DNA of 61,513 nucleotides. It comes from Magnetococcales bacterium (lineage in GTDB: Bacteria > Pseudomonadota > Magnetococcia > Magnetococcales > JADFXB01). The notes beneath the pieces were generated by a model that was not told the DNA's origin, made no database searches, and saw only the letters and a list, made by a program, of their open reading frames with translations. The position numbers were made by a program, and so were the translations under genes. This document shows, one piece after another, positions 36,650 to 46,338 of this stretch. The DNA lies in the NCBI GenBank assembly GCA_015233935.1, contig JADFXB010000010.1:1-61513 (forward strand), given 5' to 3'. Position 1 is the stretch's first letter, and each line of letters begins with the position of its first letter.

Positions 36650-38599
36650 ATGGGAATTGTGGCCAACGTCTTGAAGTCGTTTCATGGCGGTGTTCATCCG
36701 AAAGAGTTTAAAGAGCTTTCGGAAAAGTGCCCCATTGAACCTGTACCCATGCCCAAACGCCTGTTCGTCCCCCTGCATCAGCATTTGGGAACCCCGGCTG
36801 ATGCGGTGGTGCAAGCAGGTCAGAAGGTTAAAAAAGGGGATTTGCTGGGCAGTGCCGGTGGATTCGTCTCCGCCCCGATCCACGCCCCCACCTCCGGTAC
36901 GGTGGTGGAAGTCACCGATTACACGGTAGGACATCCCTCCGGCTTAACCATGCCCTGCGTCGTCTTGGAGCCGGATGGTGAAGATCAATGGTCCAGCAGC
37001 TTGCAAGGCATTGACAATCCCTTTGAGGCGGAACCAGAACTGATTCGCAACAAGGTGCGGCAATGCGGTATTGTGGGTCTGGGCGGAGCCACCTTCCCCT
37101 CCTTTATCAAACTGACGCCCCCCAAAGATAAACGGGTGGAGCTACTGTTGATCAACGGGGTGGAGTGCGAACCCTATCTGACCTGCGATGCCCGTTTGAT
37201 GGAAGAACGGGCGGCAGAGGTGTTGGATGGGATTCGTATCATGATGGTGGCCCTGGGTACGGAAAAGTGCGCCATCGGCATCGAAAACAACAAGCCTGCC
37301 GCCATTCGTGCCATGCGCAAGGCGGTGGCAGAGGTTGCCCCTTCCATCCAGGTGATCTCCCTGCCGGTTAAATATCCGCAAGGGGCAGAAAAACAGCTCA
37401 TTGAAGCGGTAACCCACCGTCAGGTTCCCTCCGGCAGACTGCCCATTGATGTGGGAGTGATTGTCCACAATGTGGGAACCGCCTATGCGGTGCGGGATGC
37501 GGTGCGCTTTGGTCGTCCCCTGATCTCCCGTATCGTGACCATCAGTGGTCAGGGAATCAAACGGCCTGCCAACCTGGAAGTGTTGATCGGCACCCCCATC
37601 TCCCATTTGCTGCGCCATTGCGGTGGTCAGCGTTATGGGGTGAAAAAGGTCATCAACGGCGGTCCCATGATGGGGGTGGCCCTGCAAAATCTTGAAGCCC
37701 CAGTGGTGAAGGGAACTTCCGGCGTGCTGGCCCTGCTGGAAGATGAAATTGTCCAATCCCCGGAACGCAACTGTATCCGTTGCGGTCGCTGCATCGATGT
37801 CTGCCCCATCTCCCTGGTTCCCACGGAAATGGCATGGCTGGCCCGCAACGACCTGTTGGATGAGCTGGCCGAGCACGACATTTTTGATTGTATCGAATGT
37901 GGCTCCTGTTCCTTCGACTGTCCCTCCACCATTCCACTGGTGCAGTATTTCCGTTATGGCAAACTGGCCATTCAAGCCAAGCGTAACGAAAAACGTAAGC
38001 TGGAAGAGGACAAAAAACGCACCAAAGCCAAAGAAGAGCGTCTGGCACGGGAAGCCGAAGAAAAAGAGCGCAAAAAAGCGGAGATGAAGGCCAAGGCCAG
38101 CGCAGGACGTACCGCCAAACCTGCTTCCACTACCGCTCCTGCCGCTCCAGCCGTAACCGAAGGTGTTGAGAGTGCCCCTGTCGCCAGTGAAGGGGAAGCC
38201 GCTCCCAAACTCACCCCGGCAGAACGGGCAGCACGGGCCAGAGCAGCCAAGGCTGCAACCCAACCCGCCGCCCTGGCACCGCCAACGGAAGCCGTTACCC
38301 AGCCTCCTGCAACCGAAGCCGTGAGCGAATCCCCCGTGACGGAAGCCCCCCCGGAGGTCACCACCGAAGCGGTGGCAACCACTCCCGTTGCGGTGACTGA
38401 AGCGGTTTCGCAACAACCCGTCGCGGAAGCACCTGCACCGGCAGAAGCACCTGCACCGGCAGAACCCTCTGCCGAAGATGCGGAAAAGGCGGCGAAAATT
38501 GCCCGGGCACGGGCAGCCGCAGCAGCGGCGCGGGCGGCAAAAGCGGCCAAGGCAGCCGCAGCAGCTACCCAACCCCCGTCAACCGAATCTTTGGAATAA
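36650..38599 (+). CDS. rnfC: Rnf complex NADH-binding subunit RnfC with long Ala-rich tail
   Basis: 649 residues. FMN/NADH-binding core with FHGGVHP, GLGGATFPSFIKL (glycine-rich loop), INGVECEPYLTCD and GGPMMG; two 4Fe-4S motifs CIRCGRCIDVCPI and CIECGSCSFDCPS at about 385-430. After residue 445 comes a charged coiled coil (KRKLEEDKKRTKAKEERLAREAEEKERKK) and a roughly 150-residue Ala/Pro/Thr/Val low-complexity tail with an exact 18-bp tandem duplication (38426-38461). Long, variable tails are known in RnfC of other proteobacteria. The 66-base gap from rnfB is the largest in the operon. Confidence 0.95.
   Translation: MGIVANVLKSFHGGVHPKEFKELSEKCPIEPVPMPKRLFVPLHQHLGTPADAVVQAGQKVKKGDLLGSAGGFVSAPIHAPTSGTVVEVTDYTVGHPSGLTMPCVVLEPDGEDQWSSSLQGIDNPFEAEPELIRNKVRQCGIVGLGGATFPSFIKLTPPKDKRVELLLINGVECEPYLTCDARLMEERAAEVLDGIRIMMVALGTEKCAIGIENNKPAAIRAMRKAVAEVAPSIQVISLPVKYPQGAEKQLIEAVTHRQVPSGRLPIDVGVIVHNVGTAYAVRDAVRFGRPLISRIVTISGQGIKRPANLEVLIGTPISHLLRHCGGQRYGVKKVINGGPMMGVALQNLEAPVVKGTSGVLALLEDEIVQSPERNCIRCGRCIDVCPISLVPTEMAWLARNDLLDELAEHDIFDCIECGSCSFDCPSTIPLVQYFRYGKLAIQAKRNEKRKLEEDKKRTKAKEERLAREAEEKERKKAEMKAKASAGRTAKPASTTAPAAPAVTEGVESAPVASEGEAAPKLTPAERAARARAAKAATQPAALAPPTEAVTQPPATEAVSESPVTEAPPEVTTEAVATTPVAVTEAVSQQPVAEAPAPAEAPAPAEPSAEDAEKAAKIARARAAAAAARAAKAAKAAAAATQPPSTESLE
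38426..38461 (+). repeat. Two exact 18-bp tandem copies in the rnfC tail
   Basis: GAAGCACCTGCACCGGCA occurs twice in a row (38426-38443, 38444-38461), encoding EAPAPA twice. In-frame slippage product in a low-complexity tail. Confidence 0.9.
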
Positions 38600-38629
38600 T
38601 CCCAAAGGCAACCGAACACAGAGAGTACC

Positions 38630-39697
38630 ATGAGTCAATCAAACCTCTTGTTCAGCTCTTCGCCCCATACCCATAGTGGCGAAACCGTCCCGCAGATCAT
38701 GAAGATGGTGATCTGGGCACTCATGCCAGCCGCCGCTTTGTCGGTGGTCATTTTTGGCTGGCCTGCCCTGCTGGTGATGGTGATTACCACCTTGTCCTGT
38801 GTGGTGACGGAGCAGTTATTCATCAAAATACGGGGCACCGTCTCTCCCATTGGCGACTATTCGGCGGCATTGACCGGCCTGTTGCTGGCCATGACCCTGC
38901 CCCCCTTCACCCCCTGGTGGGTGTGCGTGGTAGGGGGCGTCTTCGCCATCGCCATCGGCAAGCAGGTCTACGGCGGGCTGGGCCACAATATTTTCAATCC
39001 GGCCCTCATCGCCCGTGTTTTTCTGCTCATCAGCTTTCCGGTGGAGTTGACCTACTGGCCTGCTCCCAACTCCCTGTTTGGTGACCATGGGGTTACCCTG
39101 ATGCAAGGGTTTACCATCATCTTGCAAGGACCGGCAGCAGCAGGTCTCGCCCTGGACAGCCTCACCTCAGCCACCCCCCTGGGCCAATACCGCATGGATC
39201 TGGGGCTGGGCAAAACCGTGCAAGAAGCCCTGGCAGCCATCCAGTTTAGCTATATCAAAGCCACCGGCGGTGATATTGGTGGCTCCCTGGGCGAAACCTC
39301 GGTGGTGCTGTTGACTTTGGGTGGCCTCTACCTGTTGCGCAAACGGGTTATCACCTGGCATACCCCCTTCTCCATGCTTGCCGGTTGTTTAATTCCGGCA
39401 GTGATCTTCTGGCAAGTGGATCCCAGCAAATATCCGGATCCCCTCTTCCACCTGATCACCGGCGGTTTGATCATGGGAGCCTTCTTCATGGCCACCGATA
39501 TGGTGACCTCCCCTGTCACGGCCAAAGGCCAACTCATCTTTGGTTTTCTGTGTGGACTGCTTACCTATCTGATTCGTACCTGGGGGGGCTATCCAGAGGG
39601 GGTCTCCTTTGCCATCGTCATCATGAATGCCGCCGTCCCCCTGATCGACCAGTACACCAAGCCGGTTGCCTACGGAAAATCGCAGCGGAAAGGATAG
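38630..39697 (+). CDS. rnfD: Rnf complex membrane flavoprotein RnfD
   Basis: 355-residue inner-membrane subunit with about nine helices. Seen: SSPHTHSGETVPQIMKMVIWAL at the N-terminus, SPIGDYSAALTGLLLAM, GHNIFNPALIARVFLL, the covalent FMN site around SATPLG, and ITGGLIMGAFFMATDMVTSPVT. Homologous to NqrB. Thirty bases after rnfC. Confidence 0.95.
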   Translation: MSQSNLLFSSSPHTHSGETVPQIMKMVIWALMPAAALSVVIFGWPALLVMVITTLSCVVTEQLFIKIRGTVSPIGDYSAALTGLLLAMTLPPFTPWWVCVVGGVFAIAIGKQVYGGLGHNIFNPALIARVFLLISFPVELTYWPAPNSLFGDHGVTLMQGFTIILQGPAAAGLALDSLTSATPLGQYRMDLGLGKTVQEALAAIQFSYIKATGGDIGGSLGETSVVLLTLGGLYLLRKRVITWHTPFSMLAGCLIPAVIFWQVDPSKYPDPLFHLITGGLIMGAFFMATDMVTSPVTAKGQLIFGFLCGLLTYLIRTWGGYPEGVSFAIVIMNAAVPLIDQYTKPVAYGKSQRKG

Positions 39698-39707
39698 GAG
39701 TCGGACC

Positions 39708-40304
39708 ATGCCGGATTTTATCAAAATGGGGGTTTTCCTGATGGTCGTAGGTGCCATCGCTACCGCGTTGCTCGCCTATACCAATGATATTACCCAAGCA
39801 CCCATTGCCGAAGCCAAACGGCAGGAGACCATGCAATCCTTGCGCATGATCCTGCCCGCCTTCGACAACGAACCAGACCGGGATACCAGAGAGCTGATCG
39901 ATGGCTCTCTCAACAAAAAACAAAAACCAGTCACCTTCTTCCGCGCCAAAAAAGATGGCCAGGATGTGGGTGTCGCCTTCATGGTCACCGCCCCCGATGG
40001 TTATTCGGGTGATATCGACATCATGATGGGCATGGATACCACAGGGACGTTGACCGGCATCCGGGTGGTGGGCCACAAAGAAACCCCCGGCCTGGGTGAC
40101 AAAATTGTCATCACCCAATGGCCGGAGTCCTTCAAAGGTAAAAATGCCACCAACATCCGCTGGGCCGTGAAAAAGGATGGGGGTGACTTCGACCAGTTTG
40201 CCGGGGCTACCATCACCCCACGGGCAGTGGTCAAGGCGGTCAAACGGGGTATTGACTATTTCAATGCCAATCAACAAAAAATCTTCCAACGGGGCGAAAA
40301 ATGA
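39708..40304 (+). CDS. rnfG: Rnf complex periplasmic flavoprotein RnfG
   Basis: 198 residues. The start at 39708 has AGGAG seven bases upstream; an ORF from 39666 overlaps rnfD. N-terminal anchor helix (MGVFLMVVGAIATALLAYT), then a periplasmic FMN domain with GHKETPGLGDKI and the flavin-attachment motif GATITP. Overlaps rnfE by four bases. Confidence 0.95.
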   Translation: MPDFIKMGVFLMVVGAIATALLAYTNDITQAPIAEAKRQETMQSLRMILPAFDNEPDRDTRELIDGSLNKKQKPVTFFRAKKDGQDVGVAFMVTAPDGYSGDIDIMMGMDTTGTLTGIRVVGHKETPGLGDKIVITQWPESFKGKNATNIRWAVKKDGGDFDQFAGATITPRAVVKAVKRGIDYFNANQQKIFQRGEK

Positions 40305-40900
40305 GCAGTGCCAAGGATCTCATCAAGGAAGGTTTGTGGAGCAACAACCCGGTCTTTGTGCAAATGCTGGGCATGTGTCCCACCTTGGCCGTCTCTTCCT
40401 CGGCCATCAACGGCCTCGCCATGGGCATTGCGGTTATCTTTGTGCTCATGGGGTCAAACATTGCCATCTCCATGTTGCGTAAGGTGATCCCCAACGATGT
40501 GCGCATTCCCGCCTTCATCGTGGTCATTGCTACATTCGTGACCGTGGTGGACCTGATGATGAACGCCTTTGTCCACGACCTGCACAAGGTTTTGGGTATC
40601 TTCATCCCCCTGATTGTGGTCAACTGCATCATTTTGGGGCGTGCAGAAGCCTTTGCCTATGGCAATGGGGTTTTGATGTCTGCCCTGGATGGTTTTGTGC
40701 AAGGATTGGGCTTCACCTTCGCCCTGGTCCTGTTGGGTTCCATTCGTGAGTTTTTGGGGGCTGGCACCATCTTCGGTATTGCTGCTACCGGCGATGCCTT
40801 CCACCCAGCCCTCACCTTTATCCTGCCACCGGGGGCCTTTATCGCTCTCGGCTTTATCATGATGGCCTTTAACTGGATCAACAGCCGCAAGACCGCCTGA
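40301..40900 (+). CDS. rnfE: Ion-translocating oxidoreductase subunit RnfE
   Basis: 199-residue membrane subunit, paralogue of RnfA. Seen: LWSNNPVFVQMLGMCPTLAVS with the conserved Cys, FIPLIVVNCIILGRAEAFA with the second, and SIREFLGAGTIFG. Last gene before a strong terminator. Confidence 0.96.
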   Translation: MSSAKDLIKEGLWSNNPVFVQMLGMCPTLAVSSSAINGLAMGIAVIFVLMGSNIAISMLRKVIPNDVRIPAFIVVIATFVTVVDLMMNAFVHDLHKVLGIFIPLIVVNCIILGRAEAFAYGNGVLMSALDGFVQGLGFTFALVLLGSIREFLGAGTIFGIAATGDAFHPALTFILPPGAFIALGFIMMAFNWINSRKTA

Positions 40901-40923
40901 TCCTGTTTTTGTCTCTTGGATGT

Positions 40924-40960
40924 AAAAAGGCATACCCTTCCCAGGGTATGCCTTTTTTTT
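40924..40960 (+). terminator. Rho-independent terminator of the rnf operon
   Basis: Perfect 9-bp stem GGCATACCC / GGGTATGCC around a six-base loop, flanked by A-run and T8. It begins 24 bases after the rnfE stop. Confidence 0.95.
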
Positions 40961-40980
40961 GTCCGGGAGTACAAGACCCT

Positions 40981-41042
40981 TGTTACACCTTTCTTACCAA
41001 CTGTTACATCTTGGAACACTATGTTACAAAACTAAGTTACAG
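40981..41042. repeat. Four GTTACA repeats, spaced 21, 20 and 13 bp
   Basis: GTTACA starts at 40982, 41003, 41023 and 41036; the first three are in the fuller form TGTTACA. The ~20-21 bp steps put the first three on the same face of the helix. They lie 83-142 bp upstream of the sigma-54-like -24 element. Confidence 0.65.
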
Positions 41043-41123
41043 ATTTGACTCATTACATTTTTTGATTTGATTTAATTTAAAAATAAATTATGAAAATCAA
41101 TGAGTTGATCTATATAGTAAATT

Positions 41124-41139
41124 TGGCAGATATTTTGCT
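41124..41139 (+). promoter_or_regulatory. Candidate sigma-54 promoter for rhodanese/MCP2
   Basis: TGGCAGATATTTTGCT: GG-N10-GC spacing, full TGGCA and TTGCT halves, only the base after TGGCA departs from consensus. About 270 bp upstream of the rhodanese start. Confidence 0.65.
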
Positions 41140-41408
41140 TTCTAACAACGATATATAGCGATTCTGGATCTGAAAAGCAGGGGAAAACCCTTATTTGTTC
41201 AAGGAATTTTCCTATTTTATCCACAGCTTTCCAGCCTTCTATTTTAGAATAGATGCTGGTATACTAGAAATGTTATCAATATTAACTAACTGCACATATG
41301 TTAACTCCATTGGCCGCTTCTTAACGCCAGAGGAAATGGCCTTCCCAGCCAGGGAATCAGGGGCCAAACATCATGGCAGCTATGCCACCTGTTACAAAGG
41401 AGTCGAGA

Positions 41409-41894
41409 ATGGGAATGGTTAATTGGAAAAATGGCGGTTGGTTGGCTGTGGGTGTAGGCTTGACCATGAGTGCCATGATCGCCTGGGCCGCTGAAGAACA
41501 ACCCGTGGTCCCCGAAACCCTGGCCGGTGTGGAAGTGGTAGGCTCGGAACAAGTCCTCAAATTGATGGAAAGCGGCGGCGGTTTGATTCTGGACGCCCGC
41601 AAACCCGATGAATTTAAAGCAGGAACCATCCCTGGTGCCGTCAACTGCCAAGTCTCTTCCGGCAAACCCGACCTGGGAGATGGCGAAATCGATGCTACCG
41701 TAGCCTTGTTCTCCAAATGCGAAGGACTGGCTAGCGCAGATAAAAATAAACCCGTAGCCCTGTTCTGCAACGGTGTCCAATGCTGGCGCAGTGCTAAAGG
41801 TTCCCTGGCCATGAAAAAGATGGGCTACCAAAAAATCATGTGGTATCGGATGGGTGGTAACGACTGGAAAGCCAAAGGGCTGCCCATGGAATAA
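41409..41894 (+). CDS. Secreted rhodanese-domain protein
   Basis: 161 residues. The start at 41409 has AGGAG six bases upstream. Signal peptide ending MIAWA before AEEQP. Rhodanese fold: [37 protein letters not shown] split over two motifs and the active loop [16 protein letters not shown], where the catalytic Cys is the first Cys of a C-x4-C pair (the usual loop has one Cys). Periplasmic sulfur transfer or a redox-sensing role is likely. The receptor MCP2 begins 79 bases downstream on the same strand. Confidence 0.85.
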   Translation: MGMVNWKNGGWLAVGVGLTMSAMIAWAAEEQPVVPETLAGVEVVGSEQVLKLMESGGGLILDARKPDEFKAGTIPGAVNCQVSSGKPDLGDGEIDATVALFSKCEGLASADKNKPVALFCNGVQCWRSAKGSLAMKKMGYQKIMWYRMGGNDWKAKGLPME

Positions 41895-41973
41895 GGACGA
41901 GGGGGGCTTCCCCCTCATGGCCAAGGATGGCCATCTTTTCTTCCTTGTATCCATAATTCTTTGGGAGGGTCCC

Positions 41974-44958
41974 ATGGCCACTCTACTGACCATTCGTGCC
42001 AAGCTGATTTCCCTGGCCATGATACCTTTAGTTCTAATTGGTGTAACCATTTATTTAGCTCTTAATGAGTTGCAAAATAACAATATGCAAATGATGCTTG
42101 AGTCACGTCAACAACTCTACAACAAGACGTGGCAGTTTCTTTTGCAAACAACCGGACAGCAGGCCGGGCAACATTTTGAACTTCTTCGCCAAAACAAAGA
42201 GTTACTCAAGATTCTGAAAACCTATGATCAAAAATTGATCACCGACCAGACCGTCAGCACCTGGAACCAACTCTCCCACAAAGTGGATATCCTCTTTTTC
42301 TGGAATGCCGGTCAAACAGAAAAACCGGTATTGGCCATCTTCGGTGGCATGGGCACCCCAGCCATGGATCATGTCACCCCTTTGTTGCAACAAGTCTCCA
42401 CCACCAAACAAGCGGCCTACGCCATCGACAAATCCCCCGATGGCAAGTTGCGCCTCATCTATGCCAGTGCCTTTTTCAACGCCCCTGGCAAACCTTACCA
42501 TGTGGCCGCCATTGGTCTTGATCTGGCCCCCGTCCTGCAAGAGATGAAACGCATTGCCGAGTTGGAAAAGGTTTCCCTGCAAGTCACCAGCGGTCCCATC
42601 GCCCACCCCACCATTGATCCCGCCAGCCATTATGCCACTTTTGAAGAAAAAATCAGTGATATCAGTGGGCTTGCCCTGGGTAAATTGGTGATTGAAAATG
42701 ATCTTTCCCAAATGCTGGATGAATTCGCCCAGGCCAAATGGATAGCCATCGCCACCCCGGTTGTGTTGATCATGCTTTCTGCCGCCATGATGCTCTACTT
42801 TTCTGGCTGGCTGAGTCGGCGCATCATGCACTTGACAGGAACCTTGTCCTCCATTGCTGCCGGAGAGGTGAATCAACGCCTGCAAGTCAGTGCCAAACCG
42901 GATGAACTGGAGCAAGTGTCCAATGGCATCAATCAATTGGTACAAAGTTTGACCCACACCATCACCAATGTGATTTTGCAATCGGAAACAGTGACCGCTC
43001 TGGTCTCCCAACTGGGACGCAGCACCCAAAAGATTGAAGGGGAAGTGGAATCGGGATTGGCAGGACATCAAGAGGCCGCCTCCGAAAATGACAAACTGAC
43101 CCTGGAAATCACCCAAATTAAAAATTTGGTGAGCGAGGCCACCCAACGCATACAAACGGTGGAACAGGCGGTGGATCAATTGGCGGATCATTTCCAAACC
43201 ATTGAAAGTTCCGCCAACCTGGCCAGCAGCAATGTGGATGGTGTCAGCCAGGCCAACGCCACCATGGCCAAGTCGGTGGAAGAGGTACGCACCACCATCT
43301 TTCGCACCCATGACTCGGTCTCCCAAGTGGCCTCTGCCATGTCCCAGATGACCGCCTCCCTCAAAGATGTGAGCCGTCAGTGCCAAAAGGGCAACAGCCA
43401 GGCGGAAGAGGCCCACGGCGAAGCCTTGCAGGCCATCGCTGTCATGGAAAAGCTCAATGTCTCCACCCGTGAAATTTATCAAACGGTCAACCTGATTAAA
43501 AATATTGCCGAGCAAACCAAAATGCTGGCCCTCAATGCCGCCATCGAAGCTGCCGGGGCGGGTGAGGCGGGTAAAGGGTTTGCGGTGGTGGCCAATGAGG
43601 TCAAGGAGCTGGCCTTGCAAACTGCCAAGGCCACCCAATTAATCCATGGCAAGGTGGATGAAATCAGACGGCAAACCGAAGATGCGGTGCATGCTGCCGC
43701 CAACGTCACCCAAGGGGTGGAAGAGATCACTACCGCCATTCGTGAGATCAACCAAACGGTGGAAGAGCAAAATGGGGCCATCGGGGCGGTCAACCGGGCC
43801 ATGGGCCAGGTGAGTGAAAATTCCAATCTGTTGACCTCCCGCGCCGACCAGATGGAAAAGGTGGTGGAGCAAAACACCCAGATGACTGAGCAATGCATTG
43901 AGGCCATGGCCATGGTGGTGGAAGCGGTGGACCAAGCCAACGCTTTGGCCCGGCAGGCCAATCAACAAACCGGGGATGGTCTGGGCTTTATCCGCCATAT
44001 TTTGCAGTCTTCGGAAAATACCGAAACCTTCGCCTTTTCCGTGCGGGAACGCATGAGTGCCACCACCCGCATGGTGGAAGAGTTACAAGAATCCACCCTG
44101 CATATTCAACAAATCACCCAGTTGGCCAGCAAGGTCAGTGACGACCTGTTTGCCGCCCATGTGAGCATGGATGTGGGTGAGCCTTTGTTTGATATTCGGC
44201 AGACCAAAGAGGAACACTTCCAACTGGTGGATCGGGTGGGAGAGGTATTACGTGGACAACGGGAGGGCCTTCCTCAACATCAAGAGTGCCTGTTTGGCAA
44301 ATGGTTGGCAGAACATCCTGCCTTGGCCACCGATGGTGTGGTGGCAAGCCATCAACAATTTCACCAATCGGTACAAGAAATGGTGGCTGGCACTGGGCAA
44401 CCCCAACAGCTCTACACCCAAATGGCCCACTTTTTTGCCCAACTTGACCAGGTATTCATCGGGCAAAGTGGTAAGGAACATCTTTCATCCTGGGAAGAGG
44501 AGCACTCTACCGGCGTGGCTGAACTGGATGCGGATCATCAAAATTTGGCGAAACTCATTGTTGATTTGCAACAAACCAGCCATACCGCAGACCAACGCCA
44601 GGCGATGGCCAAACAGTTGGAGTTACTTCACCTTGCGCGTGCCCACTTTGCCCGTGAAGAAGCCTATATGAAACGCATCGGCTTCCCCGGTTTGGACGAA
44701 CATCGGCAGCAGCATCGGCAAATGTTGGATACCCTTAAAGAGATGGGACATCAAGACAAAGAAGGCACTCGGGAGGTCCTGCGTTTTGCCCTCTCCTGGC
44801 TCTTTCGTCATGTGCGCCATCATGACCAGGCCTATGTGGGCTGGGCTAGAGCACACAAACAAAAACAAGCCTCTAAAGGACGTTTCTCTCTCTTTGCTTC
44901 ATGGATGAAGCAACTCTCAACCTGGTCCTGGCACCCGGTTGTCACGGGGCAGCGGTAA
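41974..44958 (+). CDS. Chemoreceptor with periplasmic sensor, CZB and hemerythrin domains (MCP2)
   Basis: 994 residues. The start at 41974 has GGAGG upstream. TM1 about 10-30; periplasmic domain about 31-250, family not certain; TM2 about 252-274; HAMP; coiled coil; hairpin [19 protein letters not shown] with Lys after QT; then CZB zinc domain with all four ligands ([24 protein letters not shown]) and finally a bacteriohemerythrin domain: [36 protein letters not shown] and FRHVRHHD, giving the full diiron ligand set. The last domain should bind O2 or NO, so the receptor can combine an external signal, a zinc/oxidant signal and oxygen. Confidence 0.94.
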   Translation: MATLLTIRAKLISLAMIPLVLIGVTIYLALNELQNNNMQMMLESRQQLYNKTWQFLLQTTGQQAGQHFELLRQNKELLKILKTYDQKLITDQTVSTWNQLSHKVDILFFWNAGQTEKPVLAIFGGMGTPAMDHVTPLLQQVSTTKQAAYAIDKSPDGKLRLIYASAFFNAPGKPYHVAAIGLDLAPVLQEMKRIAELEKVSLQVTSGPIAHPTIDPASHYATFEEKISDISGLALGKLVIENDLSQMLDEFAQAKWIAIATPVVLIMLSAAMMLYFSGWLSRRIMHLTGTLSSIAAGEVNQRLQVSAKPDELEQVSNGINQLVQSLTHTITNVILQSETVTALVSQLGRSTQKIEGEVESGLAGHQEAASENDKLTLEITQIKNLVSEATQRIQTVEQAVDQLADHFQTIESSANLASSNVDGVSQANATMAKSVEEVRTTIFRTHDSVSQVASAMSQMTASLKDVSRQCQKGNSQAEEAHGEALQAIAVMEKLNVSTREIYQTVNLIKNIAEQTKMLALNAAIEAAGAGEAGKGFAVVANEVKELALQTAKATQLIHGKVDEIRRQTEDAVHAAANVTQGVEEITTAIREINQTVEEQNGAIGAVNRAMGQVSENSNLLTSRADQMEKVVEQNTQMTEQCIEAMAMVVEAVDQANALARQANQQTGDGLGFIRHILQSSENTETFAFSVRERMSATTRMVEELQESTLHIQQITQLASKVSDDLFAAHVSMDVGEPLFDIRQTKEEHFQLVDRVGEVLRGQREGLPQHQECLFGKWLAEHPALATDGVVASHQQFHQSVQEMVAGTGQPQQLYTQMAHFFAQLDQVFIGQSGKEHLSSWEEEHSTGVAELDADHQNLAKLIVDLQQTSHTADQRQAMAKQLELLHLARAHFAREEAYMKRIGFPGLDEHRQQHRQMLDTLKEMGHQDKEGTREVLRFALSWLFRHVRHHDQAYVGWARAHKQKQASKGRFSLFASWMKQLSTWSWHPVVTGQR

Positions 44959-44971
44959 ACGAGAGGGGCTG

Positions 44972-45020
44972 TTGGCAGGGGAGGTTTACGATACGTCAAT
45001 CCCCTGCCAACATTTTTTTT
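44972..45020 (+). terminator. Rho-independent terminator after MCP2
   Basis: 11-bp stem TTGGCAGGGGA / TCCCCTGCCAA with a 17-base loop, followed by CATTTTTTTT. It serves MCP2; the opposite strand has no comparable T-run. Confidence 0.88.
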
Positions 45021-45026
45021 GTTACC

Positions 45027-45902
45027 TCAATTCAGATTTTTCTTCTTACCTTCCCAAATGGGGCCAATCGCCACCCCCTCCGTCAGGTTGAATCCTCCCT
45101 CTTTGGCGATAATAGCCTGTCCTTCAGGACTCAAAGTAAAGTCCAACAATCCTTTCGCCTCCGGTGAAGGGTTCTTGACAATGGTCAGGTAGAGAGGACG
45201 CACAAGGGGATATTTACCCGCCAGAATGTTCTCCTTATTGGGGGCGACGCCATCAATGGCCAGCATTTTCAAATCTTTTTTCTGGGCGGAACTTAATCCA
45301 CTGGCTCCAATGGCATTGTGGGTTTTTTCGATGCGTTTTTCCAGGGGTGTGGTGTCTTTTTCCTTGATGGAACGGGCCTTGAATTCATAGTTCACATCGT
45401 TGAAGAGCAATCCCCGCAACATAAAACCCACCCCAGAGGTCTTACCCTCACGGGTGACCAGGGCCACCGGGGTATCGCTACCGCCCAAATCTTTCCAATT
45501 GGTAATCTGACCATCGTAGACCTTTTTCAGGTTTTCGGTGGTGATGTTGCTCACTGGATTATCCTTGTGGACAATAATCGCCAACGGATCCCAGGCAACG
45601 GGAACCAGGTCCACATCCTTTTCTTCTCCATTGATGACCCCCGCGCCATCCTTCAGCACATGACGGCACGTCCCACCCATTTCCGCATTGCCAGCAGAAA
45701 CGGCACGGATTCCCTTGGTCGCCCCACCGCCTGAGACCACCACATGGACACCCGTCTTGGCCTCATACGCCTTGGCCACCACCTCCATAAAGCCTTGTTG
45801 GAGGACATCACAACCGGTCCATACAACATCCTTGGCCAGGGTGGTTAAAGGAAGGGCCACAGCCATGGTAAAAGAAAGTGCCAAAGCGCGAACGTTTTTC
45901 AT
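45027..45902 (-). CDS. Periplasmic phosphate-type substrate-binding protein (PstS-like)
   Basis: 291 residues. The start at 45902 (MKNVRALALSF) has AAGGA upstream; the longer ORF to 46259 is the reverse strand of the duplicated segment described nearby. Signal peptide ending TTLAK. Type II binding-protein features: VVVSGGGATKGIRAVSAG, VAWDPLAIIVHKDNPVSNI, ITNWKDLGG, TREGKTSGVGFM and TLSPEGQAIIAKEG. The gene pairs divergently with a phosphoesterase (and its decayed copy), so a phosphate scavenging role is plausible. No Pst permease genes are near. Confidence 0.85.
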   Translation of the reverse strand: MKNVRALALSFTMAVALPLTTLAKDVVWTGCDVLQQGFMEVVAKAYEAKTGVHVVVSGGGATKGIRAVSAGNAEMGGTCRHVLKDGAGVINGEEKDVDLVPVAWDPLAIIVHKDNPVSNITTENLKKVYDGQITNWKDLGGSDTPVALVTREGKTSGVGFMLRGLLFNDVNYEFKARSIKEKDTTPLEKRIEKTHNAIGASGLSSAQKKDLKMLAIDGVAPNKENILAGKYPLVRPLYLTIVKNPSPEAKGLLDFTLSPEGQAIIAKEGGFNLTEGVAIGPIWEGKKKNLN

Positions 45903-45903
45903 A

Positions 45904-46238
45904 GACATTCCTTGCATGAGTCGGTTAACTGCCAAGAAACTACCTTTTGAGCAGATAAGATTTAGAATAGCTTTAATCCAAGTCCAATCTTCAACTTGTT
46001 GGAAGCAGTTATACCCATGAACAACCGCAAAGTCAAAATGGTTATTGCTCCTCTGCTGGTTTTTTGGTTTACCATTTGGGCATACCAACCAGCCCATGGG
46101 GGAATGTTTCACTGCCCGGCATAGCCGGATAATTTGAAAATCATTGCCTTTGGCGATTCTCGACCGCCCTATCATCCAAATAAAATCGGCCTGTTGGACA
46201 CCATGAAGAAGGAACGTCCCGATCTGTTCCTTCATTGA
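45904..46238 (+). repeat. Left copy of a ~335-bp imperfect direct repeat
   Basis: Matches 47240-47575. Conserved blocks: GACATTCCTTGCATG near the left end, GGAAGC(A/C)GTTAT before the start codon, and most of the first 75 codons of the phosphoesterase. The distance from the left block to the ATG is 113 bp here and 112 bp in the other copy, which shows the whole segment was duplicated. Confidence 0.8.
46017..46238 (+). pseudogene. Truncated, decayed copy of the metallophosphoesterase 5' end
   Basis: In frame it reads MNNRKVKMVIAPLLVFW, then a TAG at codon 36 (46122-46124), then PDNLKIIAFGDSRPPYHPN, and ends with TGA after DLFLH. The same segments occur in the intact gene at 47352. Downstream homology stops, so this is a remnant of a partial duplication or of an ancestral tandem copy. 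Confidence 0.88.
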
Positions 46239-46338
46239 CGTGAAAAAGGAAATCGGCATGGAGTCCCCCGTTTTCCTGCCAAGTCTTTGTGAATAGGACG
46301 ATTAATCTTTGTAGATATAATCCGCCGGAGGTGGCACG

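Larger units (their letters stand above)
40961..41408. other. Long AT-rich regulatory region upstream of the rhodanese/MCP2 operon
   Basis: About 450 bp without a convincing gene. A 75-codon ORF (41195-41422) has no ribosome site and runs into the rhodanese start. The region contains four GTTACA repeats (40981-41042) and a sigma-54-like element (41124-41139), leaving a 5' leader of roughly 260 nt before the rhodanese ATG. No riboswitch fold was recognised in the leader. Confidence 0.6.

Noticed and set aside
37142-38572. 476-codon minus-strand ORF opposite rnfC
   Set aside because: Cys/Arg/Gly-rich shadow of the Ala-rich rnfC tail.
41195-41422. 75-codon ORF before the rhodanese gene
   Set aside because: No ribosome site and it overlaps the rhodanese start in another frame; the area looks regulatory.
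42202-43638. 478-codon minus-strand ORF opposite MCP2
   Set aside because: Mirror translation of the receptor; no start site and no motif.
45903-46259. N-terminal extension of the PstS-like gene
   Set aside because: The extra residues are the reverse strand of the decayed phosphoesterase copy; signal peptide and ribosome site place the start at 45902.
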